Positions 23,470-34,259 of a stretch of DNA of 64,000 bases are shown here, piece after piece. The DNA is from Triatoma infestans (lineage: Eukaryota > Arthropoda > Insecta > Hemiptera > Reduviidae): positions 44,674 through 108,673 of the forward strand of contig JAAEAF010003540.1 of assembly GCA_011037195.1 (NCBI GenBank), in the 5' to 3' direction. A program made the position numbers and the translations under genes. The notes below the pieces were generated by a model, which did not search any database, had not been told where the DNA came from, and worked only from the letters and a program-made list of their open reading frames with translations. Numbering within the stretch: position 1 is the stretch's first letter; every line of letters begins with the position of its first letter.

Positions 23470-24468
23470 TTACTTTCTCTTACTCCTAGTAAGAGGAAGT
23501 ATTATAATCGTGTCAAATTTTCGATATCGAGTTTTCACCGGAAATATCCGTTTTGAGGTCCCCCGAGTCCAAAAAAGTGGTTTTCAGCAAATGGACTGTG
23601 TGTGTGTGTGTGTGTGTATGTGTGTGTGTGTGTTGCGTGTGTGTGTATGTGTGTGAACAGCATAGCTCAAAAATGAAAAATCGTAGAAAGTTCAAACTTG
23701 ATATTCCGTTTAGGTATCAACATAAAATCTGATAGTATGTTACCTGTCAAAATTCCACAACCGGAAGTACCACTTTACTATTGTTTGTTTTACTTTTGTG
23801 CGATTTTCTCAAAAATGGCTCCGACGATTTACAAACTTAGTACATCAACTACACATACAAAGAGCTACAACTATTATCTGAAATATTTCTCTGGAAAAAT
23901 TCATTTAAGGGTAGTTATGGGGGAGGGATGTGGTTAGGTTTTCATCCAAAGTGCTATTCCAGTTTATTGGACAATTCGCTCATCTAAATAGTGTCAATTA
24001 GAATTAAATTTATTGTTAAAATTCCAAGTTTGAAATAAATCGCATAACCGGAAGTGCGTTTACTTTACCACTTTACTAAATGTTTTTTTTTCACTTTTTC
24101 GCGATTTTCTCAAAAATGGCTGCAATGATTTTCTTGAAACATCCTATATTAACTACGCATACAAAGATCTACAACTTTTACTTAAAATATTTCTCTAGGA
24201 ACATTCATTTAAGGGTCATGTTTTTCTTTAAAATGCTATCATAGTTGATTATACAATTCTATCATCCAAACAAAATTAATTAGAAATAAATAGATGGCAA
24301 AAATTCTAAGTTTTTAAGAAAATTAGTAAACCGGAAGTGCGCTTTTACTGAACAGTTTTATCAGTTTTCATCGAATTTCATTAAATTTGGTACACTAACT
24401 ATAAAATTTGTCAATTATAATTTTGAGAAGTGGAGTAGAAGAAAGTTGTGTGAGTGTTTCACATCAGA
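23470..24468 (-). repeat. Dominant repeat, full-length reference copy
   Basis: 999 bp. One end is the hairpin ACTTTCTCTTACT-CCT-AGTAAGAGGAAGT, the other GTGTGAGTGTTTCACATCAGA preceded by GAAGAAAGT. Internally it has a (GT)n tract (23598-23655) and three degenerate modules with boundaries CCGGAAGTACCACTTTACT (23761), CCGGAAGTGCGTTTACTTTA (24047) and CCGGAAGTGCGCTTTTACTG (24331), a period of about 285 bp. Open frames across it are not conserved between copies, so it looks non-coding. Confidence 0.85.
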
Positions 24469-25719
24469 TTTTTTTTTTTTTTTTTTTTTCATAGCGTGTT
24501 TATTGTAAAAATACATAATTTACGTTCTGCAAAGTCTTCAAATATCAGGCTCCATCTAATCTGTATAAACAACTGCCAGATGATTTGAAGCAGTAATAAT
24601 GTGGGTTATTGTTTTGCAAAGATTTATTGTCTGAAATGTCGTACATTCCACCTCATAACTGCCTAATTAATATGAGTTTTTTCAAACTGGAAATTTGTAT
24701 ATGGGAAAGTTTTAATAAAGGATTAAATCCTAATAATATATGTTTGCATTGATTTATGTTTTCCGCAATTTTCTTCCTTAATTTTATTTTCATAAAGGCT
24801 CGTTGACATCTGTGATATGTGTGTGTGTTCATGTGGTGCGTGCCTAAAGGCTTACCTAATCGGGAGGTAGTTATTGCTATAAGATAATTCGGACATAATC
24901 ACCAACTATACCATAGGGTGGTATGTTGAAGATAAGGATGCTGCAAGGCCCTGCTGAAAGTTTGAAGAAAAACGAACCACGCCTAACCCTAACCACGCCT
25001 AACCCTAACCCCGCCTAACTAGAAAGTTAATCTAAAATTTCCATATAAATTGGGCTCACTATATCAACTTCAACTCTCCCACTGCTATCTCTAAAAAAAT
25101 GTTGTAACATTTGTTCATTTTTTCAGTACTTTACTAACTTTTCCCAAAACATATTTCTAAACTGAGTTTTATGTGTAACTTAGTATGAAGAAAACTGGCC
25201 TCAGTTTTCCAAAATTGTCTGTCGTAATGATGTGGTGAGGTGATGAAGTTAAATAATTTCACTCAAATGAAAATTATTTTGAAACCTAGAATATTTACAG
25301 TATATTTCGTATCGGTAGAGAATGATTCCATTAGTAAAGAGAAAGGGGAATATTTTATTGCACTTTGGGAAATATGTTCCTATCTTTGGATTATCAAACT
25401 ATAAAATAGTAGATTTGCACATTGAATAATGTAGATTTAACTTTTAATTTTACTCGACATTACATACCTAATTAAAATGGCAGATTTGCCATTTTTCCAC
25501 TATAAAATGACAGCTTCACATATTTTAAGATGAATACTCAAGAGTGTAAATTAATAAGTGCGAAAGAATTCCAGGAGGTGATATTCGGATGAAAATTAAC
25601 AATTAATGTGTTAATTTATATAGGTACAGATTTACAAGGAAATAACGAAAGTATATTTTTCTAAAATCTTAGTATACACACAAAAAAAGAAAAAAGTAAA
25701 AAAAACTAATTATTGTATT
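24469..25719. other. Spacer without recognised gene
   Basis: Starts with a T-run after the repeat. Two copies of CACGCCTAACCCTAAC lie at 24980-25012. Short AT-rich direct phrases (TTTGCCATTTTTCCACTATAA-like) occur near 25480-25520. No coding signal beyond chance frames. Confidence 0.35.
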
Positions 25720-25729
25720 ATTAGGGCCT

Positions 25730-26455
25730 TCTTGGCTATGGCTGGCCGTCCTCTCTTCCTCTTTAGCCCAAGAGGTACACTTTTCGTTTCAATAGGCACC
25801 TTTGCGGGTCCCCAAAACAACTAATAGACCTAGGTTTATTGCGCTGGGTTTTGTAATAAGGCAACCCGTAATCTTAGAGATCCCAAAGCGGTGCTAACTG
25901 TGTATAATGCATATGTTAGAAGCCTTCTTGAGTATGCGTCGTTGATTTGGTGTCCTTTCACTAAGAAGGATATAAGCTAGACTTGAAGCTATACAAACCC
26001 ATTTTATCAGGACTCTTAACAAAAGGCTATCCAGCGCTGCTACTCATTTCTGCTCTCTACAGTCTAGAAGACCTAATGCTGGTCTTCTATTCTTAAAGAA
26101 GCTCTTGAATAGTGAAATTGATTGCATGGCGCTACTTGCTGCCATTCCTTTTCATGTACCACCTCGCTGCTTGCGCAGTATTTCGCATTTCCTGGTCCCT
26201 GTCGTTAAGGCTAATGCGCTGTTCAACGCTAGCATCATTTGTAGAACATGCAGGTCATGGAATGAGTATATTCCTAGTGATGTGGATTTCCAAATGGCGT
26301 CTGGACTTTTCAAGAAACATTTTTTCACTACGTGAAGTTTTACTGTTAAATTTGGCATGTATTGCTTTACTATTATTATATTTATGTATCATTTGTAATG
26401 ACTTCAACCTATGCCGTTTATTGATAAAAAAAAAGAAATAAAAATAAAATAAATA
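25730..26455 (+). pseudogene. LINE C-terminal relic with A-rich tail
   Basis: The plus strand encodes LINE C-terminal phrases in broken frames: LTVYNAYVRSLLEYASLIWCPFTKKDI (about 25887-25975), LEAIQTHFIRTLNKR (about 25983-26028) and RRPNAGLLFLKKLLNSEIDCMALLAAIPFHVPPR up to a stop at 26333. The LEYAS.IW and LEAIQ..F.R motifs are typical of the thumb and connection region of jockey/CR1-type retrotransposons. An A-rich tail (26423-26455) follows. Several stops show it is dead. Confidence 0.6.
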
Positions 26456-26484
26456 AAGAGTGTTTGCATACATACTCTTTCAAA

Positions 26485-26640
26485 AACGTCGGTACATGAT
26501 TCAAAGTTGTAGTGGTGGTTGGTTCCGCAGAGCTGGAAATGATGTATAAATAATGTATAATGTATAAATGAAATAATATATAAACTGAATTTGCTCTGTG
26601 CAAGTCTGTGTTATCAAAATGTCTTTGATAATTCAAAATG
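26485..26640. mobile_element. Penelope-like solo repeat fragment, copy 2
   Basis: Contains GTGGTTGGTTCCGCAGAGCTGG and AACTGAATTTGCTCTGTGCAAG, matching pieces of the inverted-arm family, but most of both arms is missing. Confidence 0.55.
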
Positions 26641-27287
26641 CTACCTATGATTTGGTAGTGCAGACCTTATAATTATCAGGGTGTAAATATCATTTAAAAA
26701 TGAAACGTGTTTTCTTAAGACGAAAACTATAATACATAGCGGTCACTATTTTATCCATGTTCTGAGTGATTTCTGAGACAAAGTAACATTATTTCATTTT
26801 TTGTTCATCCTTTTTTTGTAAAGTTTGAAATATTTTGGTAATGTGTTGCTATGCTGTTATACAGTATACTGTTGTATTTATTTATTTATTTTCCAAAGTT
26901 ATTGTAATCTATTTCAAAGTGTGAATAATTTTCAAACCTTAAAGAAATGAAGAAGGTAGAAGGAATAGTGTGGAGTCAATAACCTTCCAGCACTGTAATG
27001 TCAAGAAAGAAAAGGAAGAAGTGGAAGATTGTGGAGGCTGGATATATAAGAAGATGGAATTGGTTTATTGTAACGAGAGAGTACTGTGTTTTGCTTCTGC
27101 TAGGTCTCCTGTGACGTTACAGGCGAGATATCGATGGATGTCAGTACGTCTCTGTGTCCGGGAGACCAAACAGTTAACAATAGATTACTGTAGACAAGGA
27201 CCATGGAGGATCAAGAAAGGAAAAAATTTTCTCAAAGTTTGTGAAATGGTCGCACAGTATATTAAAATGTATTTAGTGTGTTGTATG
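26641..27287. other. Unassigned stretch; open frame 26970-27359
   Basis: A 129-codon frame (plus) has Cys- and Lys-rich sequence and a short hydrophobic run (YLVCCMFVVAGAVCGFV) near its end. That end overlaps a repeat shared with 50585-50790, so the frame is more likely part of a repeat than a gene. Confidence 0.25.
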
Positions 27288-27836
27288 TTTGTAGTAGCAG
27301 GAGCGGTTTGCGGTTTTGTAAAAGGGGCTTGTAAGTATATATGTTTAAGAGAGAAGTAATAAGAATATTCAAGAAAACGCTGGTAGATTAAATTAAATAT
27401 ATTCTTTAAAGATATTTAAATGGTATTCAATAACACACTAGGGGATCCACAATAGACCTCAATTTGTAGGTCTCAGTGGAATGAGGCTCCCTCCCACCCG
27501 CTTCTATTCTATTCAATAACACAGCAATATTAATTAATTTACTGAATTTAGTTGGAATAAACTCTTATGTTTTAACTTAAAACTGGCACAGTCCTGGTGT
27601 ATTCTCCTTGGTGTCTACAACAAAACTATATCTTAATAAACGATCTAGAATTGAGGGCAAATCTCTATCACTGCAATGATCTTAAGAGAGCGATTCCTGA
27701 AGCAAGTGTTCTAGTTTTGAAAGCAGAATGCAGGCTGTCCGAAAGAATGCCTTATCTTACAAAACAGTTGGCCAAATGGCATTGTATTAATTTAACGGAT
27801 TCTTGCACCTTTGTCTCTTGTTTTGCAATGACCTAG
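27288..27836 (+). repeat. Unclassified repeat, copy 1 (shared with 50.6-51.8 kb)
   Basis: Matches 50585-50791 plus 51634-51770 in phrases such as GGTAGATTAAATTAAATATAT, AAAGATATTTAAAT, TTCAATAACACA, AACTGGCAC and AGCGATTCCT. A 72-bp insertion at 27438-27509 (GGGGATCCACAATAGACC onward) is flanked by TATTCAATAACACA at 27424-27437 and 27510-27523. Confidence 0.6.
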
Positions 27837-27842
27837 AATTGT

Positions 27843-28322
27843 AGATTCCTCTATTTTTCGTAAGAAAAATTTACTTGAACGGTTTTTTTTCTTTGAGCAA
27901 TATTTGACAAGTTATGAATGAAAATATGATTCCTATAAGAAATTTCAAAATGATATTATAACGGTTTTTTGATTGAATAAGAAGAAAAGTACTATTTTAT
28001 TATAAATTTTACTCTTCATTAATTACAGATCTTGCTCGAACTGGCCCCCACCATTAGAGATGCATACAAATGCTTTTTCCTGCCAATTGTACCTTAAGAC
28101 CAACGAAATTCATCCTATTTCTTAAATAAAAACTACACCTCCCCATTTGAAAAAATAAAGTTGGTGCCTGTATCTCGCTTCTGGAAGCACCAAAACTAAT
28201 TTGCAAATTAAATTTGGATTTCTAACAAAAAACTACGGGGACACGTATTTTTTAGTTTTTTTCTAGCTATCTTAGTTTCCGAGAAAATGTGGTTATCCAT
28301 AATAGCTTGGGACCAGTATACC
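27843..28322. mobile_element. Foldback element, copy 2, rearranged
   Basis: The left part matches 10344-10562 of copy 1 (GATTCCTCTA through the CCCCCACCATTAGAGATG motif). It then passes directly into the outer half of the right arm (about 10837-11033), ending in AGCTTGGGACCAG. Most of the inner right arm is deleted, so it is a broken relative. Confidence 0.7.
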
Positions 28323-28325
28323 CTG

Positions 28326-28895
28326 TATACTGTAAGACTGCATTTTAACTGTATCTTAAAGGTGTTAAAATATCCTGATCATAGATATGTCAAGATGGTT
28401 GCCTATGAAGTCATTCACAGCAATGTTCTTTGTTTTAAACAGTGGACTACATTATCCTCCGTCCATCTGTCAGATTTTAATTTTTCTGTCGATAATATTA
28501 ATATTATTTCTTTGTGGCTATCCTTTTCTTTTCCGGACTTATTAATAAAAATTAGGGCAGGTTATCAGTTGAGGATTTTGGAGCGCGCTCAATCTACCAT
28601 CAGTTTTTTATTTTATAAATCTCTGAATAAAAGTTTTGATTTGTTTAATTTTGTCATAAACTTGAGTAGGAGGGAGCTAACTCTGCGAGAATTACGATTG
28701 CTGTTCAAAATTAGAGCAAAGCTCTTGAATTTGAATTTTATTCCTTTCATAGAGAAGGAAAATGTAATCTGTCTTATGTGTAACTCTTGGGTTAAGGAAG
28801 ACAATGTTTATTTCATGGCGGAGTGCACGGTTTTATCCGAATTTAGAGCTTTGTATCTCGGTAGGCTCCGTTTTGACAACACCCCAGGTGACTGA
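28326..28895 (+). pseudogene. LINE C-terminal domain with Cys-His finger
   Basis: About 190 uninterrupted codons with RRELTLRELRLLFKIRAKLLNLNFIPF-type sequence (in part) followed by CLMCNSWVKEDNVYFMAEC. The last piece resembles the CxxC...H...C finger at the end of several insect LINE proteins, although the expected His is Tyr here. The same domain occurs at 60862-61227 (CPLCNCQVREDLFHFLAEC), so this is a dispersed element family. No RT domain precedes it, so it is a truncated copy. The start at 28287 falls inside the foldback element and is not real. Confidence 0.55.
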
Positions 28896-28935
28896 TATGT
28901 TAACTTTTACTAACCGCACAAAGTTATTCAATATG

Positions 28936-29266
28936 TCAGAGACATTTTCCGTGATAGCCTGCTTCATTTTGTGGTCATCGACCGGTTTCGGGCGTTCGCC
29001 CATCTTCAGCGTACGTTTGTCAGACAGTGTGATAACACAGACTTGCACAGAGCAAATTCATTTTATACACTCCCCTTGCCTCTCCCTTTCTGAAGTTTAT
29101 AAACTGAATTTGCTCTGTGCAAGTCTGTGTTATCACACTGTTTGACAAACGTATCCTGAAGATGGGGTAACGCCCGAAACCGGTCGATGACCACAAAATG
29201 AAGCACGATACCACGGAAAATGTCTCTGATGCTTTCAAGCCTCTGCGGAACCAATCGTCATAACAA
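28936..29266. mobile_element. Penelope-like solo repeat, copy 3, with 12-bp TSD
   Basis: Flanked by TTATTCAATATG at 28924-28935 and 29267-29278. The left arm begins TCAGAGACATTTTCC; the right arm is its inverse extended by about 45 bp of unique end sequence. The hammerhead-like core in the right arm reads CTGAAGATGGGGTAACGCCC then GAAACC. Confidence 0.75.
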
Positions 29267-29576
29267 TTATTCAATATGCTCGCACTTCATGGGAGTTTCG
29301 CCAATATTTAATTGAATAATTACATTTCTAATTTCTTCTGTAAATATTTACTTTAATCTCTTTAAATTACTTATTCTGTATATAGATATTATTGTCTATT
29401 ATCATATCCATATCCACTCCTGTCATTATATAACTCATTATTAAATTTTGCTCTTAATTCTCCTTTTGTACATTTAAATCTTATTTCTCTTTTTCAAATC
29501 GACCTATAACAGACGGATTTTTCCATGTTGTACAGTGTTTGTCTATTTTGTAAAATTTATTTTAAGAATAAAGTAC

Positions 29577-29630
29577 TATTATTATTATTATTATTATTTA
29601 TTATTAATATTTATTATTATTATTATTGTA
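29577..29630 (+). repeat. (ATT)n microsatellite
   Basis: Interrupted ATT/TTA repeat of about 54 bp next to a repeat fragment. Confidence 0.8.
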
Positions 29631-29880
29631 TGTTGGTAGAACTGTATAATCTATTGAAATGTCACTTTGCGGGGAAGTGTTATATCACCTCCACCCCCAC
29701 CCCAAGTATCTCTGGGAAATTTAATTTTCCTGAAGAAAGATGTCACAAATAAAAGTGTCAAATTACAAATGTGTGTATAAATTTCAAAGAAAATTTTAAA
29801 TAAAAAATAAAAAACTAGGGGGGGGGAACCATTCAATAAATTGGTACTTCCGGATTAATCCAAACTAATCCAGAATATAT
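29631..29880 (+). repeat. Dominant repeat fragment
   Basis: One module in the inverse direction: ACTGTATAATCTATTGAAATG, a C-rich run, GGTACTTCCGGATTAATCC at 29842-29860. Confidence 0.55.
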
Positions 29881-30539
29881 TCCATATAATTATTGCCATT
29901 AAAAATAGTTTTAAATCCCGGATGTTTATAATGTAGTTTTGTTTAACTATTTTTAGTTTTTTCTTTTTTTTTTTTTTGTTTAATTAATGCTGCGTAGGAT
30001 TTTACAAGCAATTAAATTGTTACTAAAACAATGGAACGACTTATTTGTTTATTGTTGTAAATTGTTTGTTTTTGTTGTTTTTTTTTATTGCATATTTTTA
30101 GCCTAAAGCTTGTTTGAAGCTCAAAGGTATGTTATAATATTATATACACTGCGTATTAATTACGCGTTGTGGGAAATCTTAGTTTTTTTTCAAGTTTAGA
30201 CCTCTCGTTTTTCCACTGAATGAAGTTACATTCTATAGCAACCCTCTTTTTCTGTAGTAAAATCATTTTCTCAGAACATTTTTTGAAATAAAGGGCGTAG
30301 CTTTCTATAATGTACAATTTCAATGTCAAATTTAAAGAAAATTGTTGCAGGCACTTGTTCTAGATAACTCCGAATAACTCAAAATCAACTATTTTGTAAT
30401 GTCGCACACTTTCGGTTAAACAATTTTTCTTTAAACTAGGAATACCAGCAGTTGCTTTTAAATGTATCTGAATACATTATGTAGATAATAAAACTGAATA
30501 CATTATGTAGAAAATAAAACCGTATATTGTGTAGTGCCA
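29881..30539. other. AT-rich spacer
   Basis: No gene recognised. A GAATACATTATGTAGA unit is repeated at about 30470 and 30500. Confidence 0.35.
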
Positions 30540-31190
30540 GATTTTTGAAATTCAGTATTCACCGGAAATAGATGTTTTGTGTTCCCTTGAATACGAAAAA
30601 AAAGTTTTTCGAATGGTCGTATGGATGTATGTGTCTGTGTGTACGTGTGTTTCAACAGAAAATTTCAAAAACGAATAGTCGCAGGAACATCAAACTTTGT
30701 ATTCCATTTACGCACTACCACAGCATCAGACACGAAGATTTCGAACAAAATCCATTAACCGGAAGTGCGTCTTTACTGAAAGTTTTTTTTTTTTCAGTTT
30801 TTCGTGATTTCCTCAAAAACGGCTCCAACAATTTTCTTTAAACTTCGTATACTCCTCCAGACACATAAATACCTATCACTTTTATTTGAAACATTTTCCA
30901 AGGAAAATGAATTTTTGGAGATTCTAGGTGGAACGATAGTGTTATGTTTTCCACTTCAGTATAATATATGGTTTTACCAGTTACATAATGATTAATACAC
31001 ATTAGAAGCATCGATAGAGCACCAAATTTGTAGAAAATCGATTTACCACCGGCCGTACAATTTTACGACGAGTGAGGAAAACGGTTACGACGTTTAAAAA
31101 TCAGTTAGTTGAAATTTAAATTTGCACAAACTTCTATTGATTTTTATTAATTAGTGTATGAAAAATTTTGTATGAGTGTTTCACACCAGA
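30540..31190 (-). repeat. Second subfamily of the dominant repeat
   Basis: TTCAGTATTCACCGGAAATAG at 30552, ACCACAGCATCAGACACGAAG at 30716, AACCGGAAGTGCGTCTTTAC at 30758 and the end TGAGTGTTTCACACCAGA at 31173-31190. The module order resembles the main subfamily, but sequence is clearly divergent. Confidence 0.65.
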
Positions 31191-31580
31191 TTTTTTTTTT
31201 TTTTTTTTAGTATGTGAAGTTTAGTATGCAATATAAAGAAATAACAGTCAACAAGAATTTTTTGTACTATTAAACTCGGTTTGATTGGCTACCAATTCCG
31301 GAAGTGATCACATAAACGATTAAATCAAATACAAGTATACATATATACGTACGTAGCAATTTAAATTGAACTAAAAATATAATAATGATTATTCTAAGAT
31401 TAAATAAATGACAGTATTGAATTATAATATTATATTAAGAAATACAATTTATTTTTCAACCTTAATTTTTTTTATTATTTGAATAAGTTGTTGTAAAAGT
31501 TCAGTAACGAAACGTGTGGTCCTATATATCGGTACGGTACTTATTTAGGAGGGTGGGGTTAAACGTACGACCTTCATGTT
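31191..31580. other. Upstream flank of cuticle gene 2
   Basis: AT-rich. A GGAGGGTGGGGTTAAACG block at 31548-31565 recalls the GGGTGGGCC...GGGGAGGGG block upstream of genes 3 and 4. Confidence 0.4.
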
Positions 31581-31582
31581 CG

Positions 31583-31634
31583 TATATATATTGGGCAATT
31601 GGTGGAGATCAAGTATATTTTGGTACAGTCCTAA
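31583..31634 (+). promoter_or_regulatory. Core promoter of cuticle gene 2
   Basis: TATATATA at 31583-31590 and the shared GGTACAGTCCTAA element at 31622-31634, 16 bp before the ATG, with GAGGTCC between. Confidence 0.7.
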
Positions 31635-31650
31635 ACTGAGGAGGTCCATC

Positions 31651-33299
31651 ATGAAAGCTTTTGTAAGTGAATATCTTTGTAATAATTATGATCATTATAA
31701 TGTAAACTTTATATTAATTAGCTTAGTTTTCTTTCAGCTTGAGCGTTTTGAATTATCGCTTAAATTCGATAACCTGCTGTTCGGTCCATATTCGCTGTGT
31801 AATATTTTCATCCATATCAGTTAACTTCGAACTATGGCAAAAAATCATAGCAATAAGCATTTTAAATCAATTTAAAATTTAATTTTATATAAATTTTGTT
31901 CTTTCGCCCCCCGCCCCCCCAATTTCATATTAAAGGAGATATTTAAAAATGTAATAAACGTAACCTTCCTCACGACTTGGATGACCAACATGTAGAAGAA
32001 GTTGCAATAGAGCAAAAACAAAAAGCCACTGCGATCTAAAATACCTATCGTGAGTCTCCTTGCGTGTTTGAATACATTGGAATGTCCAAAGTGAGTTGTA
32101 AAAGTGTAGCAGTGGGTGTGAAAAGGGTGAGCGTTTGCTGTGATTGTATTGGTGGACTAGTGATTGCCTGTGGACCAGACCCTAACATCTGCACACAACA
32201 AATGCTACAGACCCAAACTGTATCCTACGGTGTTGCGTTGTAAGTGCTGTTAGCATGTGATACCCAGATAGGGAACGTCAATAACCACAAAGAAGAAATG
32301 GCTAGTCAATTTTCCAAGATTACTTCCAAACTTTCAACTCAACAAAACAGACAGAATATTTTCCTTTAATTTCAAAAACGTTTGCTTGAAAATTTGCACT
32401 ATTTGTTTTAAGTTGGTACTTAAAAGCGGGCCTGAGTTTGTGGTATTATTCATTTTTTTTTTTTTTTAATTTAATCTTTTTCCATAGATTTCTTATTTCC
32501 ATGAAGCGCTTCTAGCTTCCTCATCATGTAAATCTGTGAAAATAGATTTTTAGAGATACTTTACAAAGTGCTTTAACTCTTTGTAAAGTAACTCTAAAGT
32601 ACTTTTAACATTTTTATCACTTTGTTTTTCTTCCTTTCACAGATCTGCTTGTTCGCCTGCGTGGCTTATGCCTCTGCTCAAGTCCTGTTGCACGATGATG
32701 GCCAATGGCACCCAGAACTTGACGGTTCTCTTCTTGGCCATGGCCTAGATGGCCAATGGAATCCATTGGCTGATGGATCTTTGGCTGGCGCCTCTCCAAA
32801 CCCATTGCTCTACCGTAGCGCTCTTCTTGGACACACTCCATTGGTCCATGCTTTGAGGAAAAGGAGCGTTTTGGCTACTCCATGGGCTGCTCATGGTGTA
32901 GTTGCCGCTCATCATGGTTTCATCAATCCAAACGCTTTGAACGTACCCTTGGATACTGTACACGTAGCTGCTGCTAAGAATGCTCAACTCATCAGCCAGG
33001 CCACCGAAGGTACCAGGAACGTTCTTGGAGGCGGTGTACCAGTTGCTCTGCCAGCTGACACCCCCGAAGTAGCCGCTGGTAAAGCTGCCCACGCTGTTGC
33101 TCATGAAACTCAGAAAGCTCTTACCACTGGTGTCTGGGCTGGACACGGTCTTGTAGGTGGCGTTGCCGGACATGGACTTGTAGCTGGAACCGGTGTTGTT
33201 GCTGGACGTGCTCTCTTTGCTGGACATCATGGTCTGGTTGCTCCACATGGTCTCGTTGCTCCACATGGTGTTCTTGCTGCCAGATCTTGGCTCTGGTAA
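31651..33299 (+). CDS. Cuticle gene 2: cuticular protein, two exons
   Basis: Predicted 222-residue secreted cuticle protein. Exon 1 (31651-31662) encodes MKAF and is followed by GTAAGT. Exon 2 (32643-33299) follows TTCCTTTCACAG and continues ICLFACVAYASA, so the signal peptide is split after four residues with likely cleavage after Ala16. The mature chain starts QVLLHDDGQW, repeats a GQW.PLADGS motif, has a basic LRKR site at about residues 76-79, then NPNALNVPLDTVHVAAAKNA and PADTPEVAAGKAAHAVAHE (degenerate 18-residue cuticle motifs). It ends in Gly-His-Val-Ala repeats and RSWLW. It lacks the AAPAV repeats of gene 1 and is closest to genes 3 and 4. A naive frame opening at 32622 inside the intron is not the start. 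Confidence 0.9.
31663..32642 (+). other. Intron 1 of cuticle gene 2
   Basis: 980 bp, GTAAGT donor to TTTCACAG acceptor. Holds a C-run near 31907-31919 and a T-run at about 32454-32467. No other feature recognised. Confidence 0.75.
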
Positions 33300-33388
33300 A
33301 TTCCATAACAGATTTAGCTCCGATCTTCATTCCTACATGCACATATCTACCTGATTGTATAAATATATATATATTTATATTTATTCGA

Positions 33389-33394
33389 AATAAA
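33389..33394 (+). terminator. Polyadenylation signal, cuticle gene 2
   Basis: AATAAA 90 bp after the stop codon, the first such hexamer downstream. Confidence 0.6.
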
Positions 33395-33815
33395 GCAGAA
33401 TGAGGTCTTCTCTCTTTTTTATAAAAAAATATTTCTGTTTTTATGTTAATTGTTGAATACATCCTTTTTTCCCCATAATCAAATTCTTAACAAAAACTGA
33501 AAATTTTGAACAATTTCATGGAGAAGAATTTTAAAATTAATCTTGGCCAAAGATATAGAAATTTCCAGGAAACTTCAACAGGTAAATGACGTCAAGGACA
33601 TTAAAATTTTTTAAAAATAAAAGTAAAAGTAGGAGAACAATCCGGTAATGTTATAATGTGAGATAGTTTATAGATTCAAGAACGAATAATACACGCCCTA
33701 CGAATATATAACCTACATCGACGAATTTATATAATCAGCTTTTATAAAAATCAGCTCAAATTAATATTATATGCTATGTTTCAACCTCATTTGCTCATTC
33801 TCAACTGCAAATAGA
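33395..33815. other. Downstream flank, no gene
   Basis: AT-rich, nothing recognised. Confidence 0.4.
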
Positions 33816-34247
33816 ACCTAATGTGAAACACTCACACGGCTTTTCCTTATGGCAATCAATACAATTATAAAATTGACGTTTTGTTTTAAACTTCAAATCA
33901 CACTCTTTGTGATTATAGATTTAGTGGAGGGGAAACCATGGAGCTACATAAGGCAGGTTGAACAACATAACATTGAACCAACTCAATTACCATTTTGAAA
34001 TTCAACAAACTTTCGAGAATTTTTTTTTTTTAAATAGGAGCGATGGCTTTATATATATATATATATATATGCAGTCAATATAGGTTAGTTTTAAGAAAAT
34101 AGGGAGCCTTCTTGAATGAAAATGCCCCCTCCCCTTGCACTTCCGTTTAACCAGTTTTCATCAAACATGGCATGAAGTTGCAACTGCTCCAGAACACTAG
34201 AAATATTCATTTTCGTTTGAATAATAACTCAAATATAAGTTGTTGGG
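33816..34247 (+). repeat. Second-subfamily repeat fragment
   Basis: AATGTGAAACACTCACACGG at 33820, GCACTTCCGTTTAACC near 34137. Contains a (TA)n tract at 34052-34070. Interrupted by the Penelope-like element that follows; a TATCAAGTTTGAAC phrase resumes near 34628. Confidence 0.5.
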
Positions 34248-34259
34248 ATTTATTTTTAT

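Noticed and set aside
23470..24468. Conserved short frames in the dominant repeat (FYLKHFS.KIHLRA-type peptides)
   Set aside because: The peptides recur because the DNA repeats recur. Reading frames are broken differently in each copy and span no known domain.
24980..25012. CCTAACCCTAACC runs resembling telomeric repeat
   Set aside because: Only two copies of a CACGCCTAACCCTAAC unit. Insect telomeres usually use TTAGG, and there is no extended array.
26970..27359. 129-codon frame with a hydrophobic segment, possible small membrane protein
   Set aside because: Its 3' part lies in a repeat shared with 50.6 kb where the frame is not maintained. No promoter or splice evidence.
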